DNA of 64,000 bases, from contig CM065811.1 in the NCBI GenBank assembly GCA_033398695.1, positions 111,399,501-111,463,500 of the forward strand, given 5' to 3'. Of this stretch, positions 56,830 to 64,000 are shown one piece after another (the stretch's first letter is position 1; every line of letters starts with the position of its first letter). The translations under genes were made by a program, and so were the position numbers. Below the pieces are notes generated by a model, which saw nothing but the letters and a program-made list of their open reading frames with translations, had not been told where the DNA came from and did no database searches. This stretch comes from Orobanche coerulescens. Its lineage: Eukaryota > Streptophyta > Magnoliopsida > Lamiales > Orobanchaceae.

Positions 56830-57447
56830 ATGGCACCTTCCGAGATGCAGGAATTGAAGACTCAGTTGGGAGAACTTTTGGAAAAAGGGTACATCAGACC
56901 GAGCGCTTCGCCTTGGGGCGCGCCCGTTCTTTTCGTCAGGAAGAAGGATGGTTCACTACGTTTGTGCATTGACTACCGTGAGCTGAATAAAGTAACCATC
57001 AAGAATAAATATCCTTTGCCTCGTATAGACGATCTATTTGATCAATTGCAAGGAGCTGCGGTTTTCTTGAAGATTGATTTAAGATCCGGGTATTATCAAC
57101 TCAGAGTGAGGGAATCCGACGTTCCAAAGACGGCGTTCCGAACGAGATATGGGCATTATGAATTTGTAGTTATGCCTTTTGGGTTGACGAATGCGCCAGC
57201 AGTATTCATGCAGTTGATGAATAAAATATTCATCGAGTATCTCGACAGGTGTGTAGTCGTCTTTATTGACGACATCTTGGTCTATTCTCGGGATAAGGAG
57301 GAACACGCCCGACACTTGCGTTTGGTCTTAGACATTTTGAGAACCGAGCACCTCTATGCAAAATTCTCGAAATGTGAGTTTTGGTTGGAAGAAGTTATGT
57401 TTCTCGGCCATGTGATTTCGGCCGAAGGGGTTCGTGTAGACCCTTGA
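56830..57447 (+). pseudogene. Element F reverse transcriptase, complete palm
   Basis: An open frame of 205 codons: [77 protein letters not shown] with the catalytic Asp pair, [19 protein letters not shown] stop at 57445, next to an altered CAG-like context, ends it. This is the most complete RT of the window. Confidence 0.93.
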
Positions 57448-58312
57448 GAAGATCGAGGCAAGTGCTAAATTGGGCACCGCCTAAAAATGTTAAAGAGGTT
57501 CGTAGCTTTTTGGGCCTTCTTTGGTATTACCGTCGGTTTGTCGAGGGTTCTCGAAACTCGCTCGACCGCTACGAAATTACTCTAAGACCGAAAAGTTTGT
57601 TTGGACGGATGAGAGACAGAAAGCTTCACGAATCAAGAGACGATTGACTTCAGCACCGATTTTAACTTTACCGCATGGTAGCGAAGGCTTTGCGCTTCTG
57701 ATGACGCTTGGTCAAGGCACAGTGTGCTTATGCGGCATGATAAGACGATAGCTTTTGCGTCTCGTCAATTAAAGCCTTATGAGGTAAATTATCCTACTCA
57801 CGATTTAGAATTGGCCAATTGTCTTCGCACTCAAGATTTGGCGGCATTATTTGTATGGTTCACCGTGCGGATTTATACCGATCACAAGAGCACGAAATAT
57901 ATTTTCAGCGAAGGAGCTGAATATGAGACAGAGGCGTTGGCTAGAGTTGATAAAGGATTATGATCTGGAAATTCTTTACCACCCCGGGAAAGCCAATGTC
58001 GCTGCGGATGCTTTGAGCCGCAAATCGGCATCTCTTCAAAAGCTTGAGGTTCTTACGTCTCGGACAAAGATTCGTCAGGATTTAATTGAACAAGGAATCG
58101 AAGTGTGGCTTCGGCGAGTACAGGGACAGTTGTGTACTCTCGAAATTACTTCGTCCTTGGTTGACGATATCAAAGGGAAAAAGTGGAGTGACCCGATGAT
58201 TTCTCAACTGAAGGAAGATGTGATTAAAGGAAAAGCTCCTGGCTTTATGGTGCACGAGGATAGTATTTTGAGATTTCAGGGCAGGCTTTGCGTTAGAATG
58301 ATTTGGAATTGA
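57448..58312 (+). pseudogene. Element F connection, RNase H and linker
   Basis: Reads [18 protein letters not shown] and FSKLARPL in shifted frames. RNase H is damaged at its start (SDA region near 57690) but keeps [20 protein letters not shown] (57724-57963). The frame 57851-58312 has [35 protein letters not shown] and the linker with a KAPGFMVHEDSILRFQGRLC block. Four frame changes. Confidence 0.87.
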
Positions 58313-59586
58313 GACAGAGGATTCTCCGAGAAGCTCATGCTATGCCTTACTCAATCCACCCCGGGACGAGTAAGATGTACAAAGATTTGAAGCGAAATTT
58401 TTGGTGGAATAACATGAAGAAGGATGTTACGGAGTTCGTATTACGGTGCTTGACGTGTCAACAAGTCAAGATCGAACATCAACGACCAGCGGGGTTGTTG
58501 AAACCACTCCCCATTCCCGAGTGGAAGTGGGAAGATATCTCAATGGATTTTATCACTGGCATGCCGAGAACTCGGGCTGGAATGAATATGATTTGGGTAA
58601 TTGTCGATCGATTGACCAAGTCTGCACACTTCTTGGGTATTAAGGATACTTGGGGACCGGATAGATTGGCTCGAACCTTTATCGCTGAGATCGTGAGGTT
58701 ACACGGTACCCCCAAGACCATTGTTTCTGATCGAGACGGCCGTTTCGTATCGCATTTTTGGCAGGCCGTTCATCAGGCTCTGGGTACTGAGTTGAGATTG
58801 AGCACCTCCTTTCATCCTCAGTCGGACGGTCAGACAGAGAGGACGATTCAGACGTTGGAGGATATGTTGCGGGCTTGTGCCTTAGACTGGAGTAACGATT
58901 GGGAACTTCACTTGTCGTTGATCAAGTTTGCTTACAATAATAGTTGGCATGCGTCGATCAAAATGGCACCCTTCGAGGCACTCTATGGTAGGCGATGTAG
59001 GTCGCCATTATGTTGGGACGAGGCTTCTGAGCTAGTTGGGACGGAACCAGATATGTTGTTGGAGACCAAGGAAAAGATTTCTATCATCCGAGACCGATTA
59101 CTGACCGCCCAGAGTCGTCAGAAATCCTACGCCGATACTCGTCGTCGACCCTTGGAGTTTGAAGTGGGGGATCATGTCTTGCTCAAAGTATCACCGACCA
59201 GAGGAGTTTTCCGCTTCGGTAAAAAGGGAAAACTCAGTCCAAGGTATATCGGACCTTTTGAGATTTTGGACAGAGTTGGAGACTTAGCTTATCGCTTGGC
59301 ATTACCTCCAGCTTTGAGTCACGTCCATAGTGTTTTTCATGTGTCCCAGTTGAGGAAGTACGTACCGGATCCGAGCCACATTATCGACTACAGTGAGATT
59401 AATGTAGCCGAGGATATTACCTTTCCGGAGAGACCCGTGAAGATCCTTGAGCGTCGCGAGAAACAGCTTCGGCATAAGACCATTCCACTGGTTAAAGTAC
59501 AATGGTCGAGGCATGGGGTCGAAGAGGCGACTTGGGAGACGGAAGAGAAGATGCGGGTGGAATACCCCGAACTATTTATTTCTTAA
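58303..59586 (+). CDS. Element F integrase with chromodomain, intact 427-codon frame
   Basis: Not a separate gene but the intact 3' part of pol. Zinc-binding segment about residues 11-55 (EAHAMPYSIHPGTSKMYKDL, LRCLTCQQVK). The catalytic triad is D82 (MDFITG), D143 (SDRDGRF) and E179 (SDGQTE), with 35 residues between the last two, as in the retroviral D,D35E pattern. GPFEILDRVGDLAYRLALPP precedes the chromodomain, about residues 365-427 (VKVQWSRHGVEEATWETE). Enzyme role: inserting the cDNA into chromosomes, with the chromodomain probably guiding it to heterochromatin. Confidence 0.93.
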   Translation: MELRQRILREAHAMPYSIHPGTSKMYKDLKRNFWWNNMKKDVTEFVLRCLTCQQVKIEHQRPAGLLKPLPIPEWKWEDISMDFITGMPRTRAGMNMIWVIVDRLTKSAHFLGIKDTWGPDRLARTFIAEIVRLHGTPKTIVSDRDGRFVSHFWQAVHQALGTELRLSTSFHPQSDGQTERTIQTLEDMLRACALDWSNDWELHLSLIKFAYNNSWHASIKMAPFEALYGRRCRSPLCWDEASELVGTEPDMLLETKEKISIIRDRLLTAQSRQKSYADTRRRPLEFEVGDHVLLKVSPTRGVFRFGKKGKLSPRYIGPFEILDRVGDLAYRLALPPALSHVHSVFHVSQLRKYVPDPSHIIDYSEINVAEDITFPERPVKILERREKQLRHKTIPLVKVQWSRHGVEEATWETEEKMRVEYPELFIS

Positions 59587-59604
59587 GATTCGGGACGAAA
59601 CTTC

Positions 59605-59621
59605 TTTTTAGAGGGGGAGAA
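59605..59621 (+). other. Polypurine tract of element F
   Basis: TTTTTAGAGGGGGAGAA directly before the 3' LTR start TGTAATATCC. A strong purine run. Confidence 0.88.
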
Positions 59622-59834
59622 TGTAATATCCGGTCGAAAGTCATGTCATTTCAAACCTTTCATATTCTTCGGATCGTGATTGTTGAGCGAACCGTTGTAA
59701 TCATTGCTTGGAACCACCGTTTTGGGGTTCCCGTATTTTTATTTCGTGTTATTGTTGTCCAGACATTGAATCATATTGCTTTTATTCTCTTTCCGGGTCA
59801 TTTTCCATCATTTTAGGACCGGAAGGGGGTGTGA

Positions 59835-60119
59835 GCCGCGGCACCAGGAGTGTGCGCCGCGGCACACACATTTCCTATTTTTGGCCGAGCAGGCTGTACC
59901 CAGTGCCGCGGCACACATGATATGAGCCGCGGCACACTGCCGAGCCAATGCCGCGGCACACCTATGCTGAGCCGCGGCACACTGGTGTTGCATCCCCAGC
60001 CAAAACCCGCCTGTACCCGGTGCCGCGGCACACCTGAGCTGAGCCGCGGCTCACTACCGAAACCTGGGAACAATTTTTAGGCCTGTGCCGCGGCACACAT
60101 ATGCTGAGCCGCGGCACAC
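59835..60119. repeat. CCGCGG palindrome array in U3 of F (copy 2)
   Basis: Ten CCGCGG sites, collinear with 52941-53227. Confidence 0.93.
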
Positions 60120-60332
60120 AATGCGGTCAACTGCATAATTCGGCTTTTTAAGCGAGATTTCAGCCATTCTTTCCCCATTTCTTCTTCCATCGCGAGAGAG
60201 AGAGTTGAGGGAAGAATTCTCTTCATAGCTATCACTTGTGTGTTGAAGATTTACCACTTTCAATCGGTTGGGAAGCCCGGATAGTCGATCTATCGCGTAT
60301 TCCTTGGATCATAGAGCTTGGATATTCAAGAG

Positions 60333-61281
60333 GTAATTCCTTCGGCACCTTGACTTCTCGATTTCGTGTGGGTTTTGACGTTTTGGATGATAAAATCATG
60401 GTGTATGATGTGATATATGCGTGATTATGGACATGCTTGAGTATTCATCGGATTATTGAAAGATTAATTCAAGAACACTTTGAATTTTATGTTGGATTTT
60501 GGGGGTTTTCGTAGATTCGTCCGTTTTGTTCGATTGAAGCTTGAGAACCTTGAGATTTTGATATATATCTATACCATATGAGTGTTTTCTTCCGATTTTA
60601 CGGGTTGGATTGTGCCGTTTTCGGACTTGTGGGAGTTTGGGCGATTTCTCAACCTTTAGTTATCCACCCGTATATTTTCTGGAATCGTAGACGAGTTTCG
60701 GGAGTCTCTTCGTATAATTTGAGTATGGATAATTAATTGTAATATTCCTTGCGAATCGTTTAGGTGCCGGAAGCGCGTTCTCGGACCTACCGAACTCATA
60801 CCTTTCCTCCGTTCGATTTCTCGATGTCTCAAAGGCAAGTATACATTTATGATTGTACGTTCTCGACTTTGAAAGTATGAAATATTGATGATATGATTAT
60901 TTCTAGCCACTCCGGGACGGGCCTATGGTCCTCTGAGGGTTTCGTAGCCTCTGGTGCGATTCCATGGTTGATATGAACGAACCGTTTCTACGGCATTCAT
61001 ATGAAATAATGTTGGCATGTAATGAACGAACCGTTTTGACGGCATTCCTACATGTAACGGCGTATGATATGAACGAACCGTTTTTACGGCATTCACATAC
61101 GTCTTGAGATTTTAGTTATTCCGGAATACTAGTCTTATATTGATGAATTGACGGATATTGATGAATTGACGGATTACATTTACTTTATTGTCGAGAAGTA
61201 TTATGTTTCATATTGTTATACTTGCACTAGCTATTCGACGGCTAACCCCTTTATGGGGGAAATACGTTTCATGTATTTCAG
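60333..61281 (+). other. Putative intron in the R-U5 of element F LTR (copy 2)
   Basis: Same donor and acceptor as 53439-54386 (949 bp). Confidence 0.5.
60969..61101 (+). repeat. Three hairpin units in F LTR (copy 2)
   Basis: Same three units as 54075-54206. Confidence 0.75.
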
Positions 61282-61648
61282 GTTCCAGGAGAGCGGACGG
61301 GCAGGTATCGGGTCGGCATAAAGATGGTGGGCAAGTGTGATACTGTGTCTTTCTTCCAGTTATGGTTGGAGTTCCGGTTCAGTGTTGTTATGCCGGATTG
61401 TCTTTCGAATACTCGAGTATCGTTTTCCTTTTCCCTTGATGTTCCGGCCTGTGTTGCCGAAGTATTGAATTGTATTGTGATGTCCGTGAATACATTGGTT
61501 ATGTTTCGAATACCTTTGTATCGTTTTCATTCCTTTGTGTGTAGACCTTATCGGTCAAAATTTATGGTTACGCATATGTATAGCCTTGTGGGTCCCACGG
61601 CGGGGCTTACGGCGCTGTAATATCCCTGAATAACTCGGGGGTGTTACA

Positions 61649-62347
61649 AACATAAGGCTCACAATTATGAAAATCATAAATATTCAAATGATTTACATAA
61701 GACAAGGATATAAATGAATGCGTTGTTCCTGTATCGAATAAAACGCTAACTGGCTGTGAAAGGATCTGATCAGTACCTGATGCAACAGCAGGATCCTGAT
61801 AGTCTGCCTTTATTATCTCGTACAGACGTGGGGGAGAGGATCCGACACTCGAGGCTCCCTTGTGGTCGAATTGTCCTCTGCCTCGACCTTGACCGAAATT
61901 TTGGGGCAGCTGAACACTCTGCTGCGTCTGCTGAATACTTGCTTCCTTCTGAGTTGGCTCTGATGTACGGGTTCCATTAAACTTTGTGACATCCTTGCAA
62001 AACATCGCACAGTGCCCTTCCTGTCCGCAATCAAAAAATGTAACTAGAGTACGGAAACAATCACGCAAGTGGCCTGGGCGACCACAGTTATAACACTTCC
62101 TAGTTGTATCCGTCGTGGCTGATACTGCTCCGGAATTCTTTCCACTCTTATATGGGTGTGGAGGTTTCTTGAAAGAATAAAAAGATGGCTGGGCCATGTG
62201 GGGCCCACTGCTCTTATGCTCTGTGAAACTACCAGAGACTTTCTGCTTCTTTAATTCTGCAAACTTTTCCATCGCTGCTTCTTTGATTTCATACGCCAAT
62301 GCTTTATACTGATATTGACTGAGAGTGGTACATTGAAAACCGTACAT
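61649..62347 (-). pseudogene. Element H Gag C-terminus and protease start
   Basis: In frame from 62347: TTLSQYQYKALAYEIKEAAM, knuckle CYNCGRPGHLRDCF (last Cys shifted), and a second degenerate knuckle FDCGQEGHCAMFC. Then comes the protease VSVLFDTGTTHSFISLSYVN with an intact DTG. It is cut at 61653 by F, and the rest is at 52724 downward. Confidence 0.87.
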
Positions 62348-63076
62348 GTACCTCTAGATCTCTGGATTCATTCTCATATCAAAATGGATCATCATTTCCG
62401 CATCTCTTCTGACCAAATGTCGAACAAATGCCATTGCTGATTAAACATTTTAATTGTCTGGGATGCTGGCTCGCCTGAAGGCTGTGCGGAGAAAATTCCC
62501 GAACTTTGGCTTCCCTCACAGGACGAGGGCAGTACTGAGCTTCCATCATCAATTTAAATTCTATCCATTCATCATCATGATCTATAGGCCGGATGGCTTC
62601 CTACCACTCAGACACTTCCCCTATCAGAAAGTACTGAGCAATAGAGGCTATCCGGTCGTCTAGGAAATTAATCCCGGCAAAAATTTTCTCCATTTCTTTT
62701 AACCAATGATCCCACGTCGGTGTCTCAGCAAAAGCCGTCGAATTTGGGTGGTTGCATCTTCGCCACCTCTTGCAGCCATCGGTCGCCTCGATTTCCCATG
62801 TCTGGGATACCTTGCTGTCGATCTCCCTGTTGTAATCCTACTACCACCTTCATTCGGTTCACGGCCTGGGAACTGAGTCATTTGGTTAAACACCTGACGA
62901 AGAATTTCGGGCACAACAGGTTCTGGTTCAATGTTAATAGATCTTTGTGGCTCGCCTGAGCTGTGGTTGGCCTGATTAGAAGGCAAAGCTTCTCTTTCAG
63001 CATTCCTTCGTCCGCGTCCGCGACCGCGACCAGGTCCACGTCCACCTCTCAACATACTGTAAGAATAAATACTCAA
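62348..63076 (-). pseudogene. Element H Gag N-terminal part
   Basis: The frame 63076-62699 has the Arg-Gly opening (MLRGGRGPGRGRGRGRR, probable start near 63055), then VVPEILRQVFNQMTQ. A frameshift near 62840 and stops down to 62350 break the capsid region, which is recognisable only in pieces. Confidence 0.82.
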
Positions 63077-63273
63077 TCTACAGGAAACAATATCGTTCTA
63101 ATGTTCAAGTGTAAAAGAGTATAACAGGTAAAGGACGAGATAGAGTTTAGGAACTTACAACCACTGCTCGCACGAAGACGTAGGCAGTACAGTGATGTTA
63201 TTCGCGACCGGTTACCTCAAAAGACATATACGACCCCTATTTTAACCCAACGACCAAGATATCCATAATCTCA

Positions 63274-63285
63274 GCTCCAATACCA
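63274..63285 (-). other. Primer-binding site of element H
   Basis: In minus sense TGGTATTGGAGC, five bases from the LTR start at 63291. Initiator Met type with two changes. Confidence 0.72.
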
Positions 63286-63290
63286 TATTA

Positions 63291-64000
63291 TGTAACACCC
63301 CCTATATATTTAGGAATGTTACAGCCCCGTAAATCCTTTACATAAAAAATTACAAGGCTAAAGAAATGAAAAGACAATAACAAATACCAACATATGAAAG
63401 TAACTTAAATAAAATACAACAGTTTTCGGCCAATACCGAGAATACAATATCCGAAGGAAGAATATTAATACATCACCAAAATCAATCATCACAAACGACG
63501 ACGTACTCGAGTACTTATTAAAAACAACACAAACAACAAACAATTCAACCCGACCGGAACATCACTCTGCACCCTCGCGTCATGCAGCTCCAGTGGTTAT
63601 TTCCCTGCTCTCCTGGATCCTGAACATAAACAATTGTTCACTCCTGAAGGGGTTAGCACAATAATGCTAGTACAAGTACGATAATCATACAACAATGATT
63701 AAATCAACAATAATCATGACAAGTTTCTCCAACAAGAAAATAATAACAACACATATCACATCATAATAGTCTCAACATACTCATGGTATTCCAACGATCC
63801 AGTGCACACAGCTATAGATTCCCATGATGATCCCGTCGGACCAAAGCATGGTGAAACTACCTGTCCAACGATCCAGCGCACACAGCTATAGATTTCCCAT
63901 GATGATTCCCATTGGATCAACGTATGGTGGACAATTAATCACAACACATGTACACAGTACAATCATAACGTAACCGACATAATACGAACAATTCTAATTA
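63291..64000 (-). repeat. Element H LTR, 5' copy in element sense (partial)
   Basis: The first 710 bases of the LTR; the rest is outside the window. It matches 47547 onward up to about 63700. It then carries a two-unit repeat (63789-63916, unit with CCAACGATCCAG and CACACAGCTATAGATT) that is missing from the other copy, so one LTR has a deletion. Confidence 0.88.

Larger units (their letters stand above)
52730..61648 (+). mobile_element. Element F: young Tekay-like chromovirus (plus strand)
   Basis: LTRs 52730-54753 and 59622-61648 differ at about ten positions by eye. TSD aacat is at 52725-52729 and 61649-61653. PBS, gag, protease, RT, RNase H, integrase, chromodomain and PPT are all present, in order. 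Several frame breaks exist despite the near-identical LTRs. Confidence 0.96.
59622..61648 (+). repeat. Element F 3' LTR (2027 bp)
   Basis: Nearly identical to 52730-54753. Differences include an extra GA in the leader purine run, one restored CCGCGG and a small cluster near 60936-60955. Confidence 0.96.
47547..64000 (-). mobile_element. Element H: Tekay-like chromovirus, right end outside the window
   Basis: Starts TGTAACACCCCC at 47547. The LTR at 47547-49744 is complete. The other LTR starts at 63291 and runs off the window. Coding is on the minus strand and split at the protease by element F. The RT core is deleted. The TSD is predicted to be aaata (47542-47546) but its partner is outside. 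Confidence 0.93.

Noticed and set aside
57079..57315. Minus-strand ORFs opposite RT and integrase of F (57079-57315, 58479-58721, 59302-59514)
   Set aside because: They are complements of well-recognised plus-strand coding sequence with no features of their own.

Overview
The window is plant nuclear DNA made almost entirely of nested LTR retrotransposons. The evidence is Ty1/copia and Ty3/gypsy polyproteins, long LTRs, initiator-Met and Asp tRNA primer-binding sites, chromodomain integrases of the plant Tekay/Del type, and a captured plant cytokinin-activation gene. No ordinary host gene, rRNA, tRNA or CRISPR array is visible. The species cannot be told from this sequence.

I resolve eight elements, called A to H here. 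A (1-1603, resuming at 47518-47546) is an old copia fragment. B (1604-47517, plus strand, TSD ttggg) is a SIRE-like copia element inserted in the integrase of A. It has two 1404-bp LTRs and a long extra ORF after RNase H. C (2708-11194, minus, TSD caact) sits in the 5' LTR of B. G (14671-31632, minus) sits in the integrase of B. D (21167-31592, minus, TSD ataca) sits in an LTR of G. E (31895-40544, minus, TSD tcttt) sits in the pol of B. H (47547 to beyond 64000, minus) sits in A just after B. F (52730-61648, plus, TSD aacat) sits in the protease of H and has nearly identical LTRs, so it is probably the youngest. The deepest nesting is four levels (A, B, G, D).

C, D, E, F and H are Tekay-like chromoviruses: an Arg-Gly-rich gag start, two CCHC knuckles, protease, RT, RNase H, integrase and chromodomain. 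All have broken reading frames. G has no gag or pol. Between its LTRs it carries an intact, intronless 218-codon LOG-type gene (cytokinin riboside 5'-monophosphate phosphoribohydrolase) and a second unrecognised ORF with a Cys cluster, both in the sense of the element.

Three patterns cross element boundaries. (1) The U3 of six elements carries an array of short perfect palindromes just upstream of a TATA-like box. The palindrome differs by family: GTGCCGCGGCAC in C and F, TTACGGCCGTAA in D and G, ATCGGCCGAT in E, TAACGTACGTTA in H. (2) The R-U5 part of all five chromovirus LTRs has a plausible intron (AG/GTAAT or AAG/GTATGT, then CTAAC, then TTTCAG). (3) C looks like an E-type element whose U3 core has been exchanged for an F-type one. 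Many small differences between LTR pairs fall at CHG trinucleotides, so some frame breaks may be sequencing artefacts.
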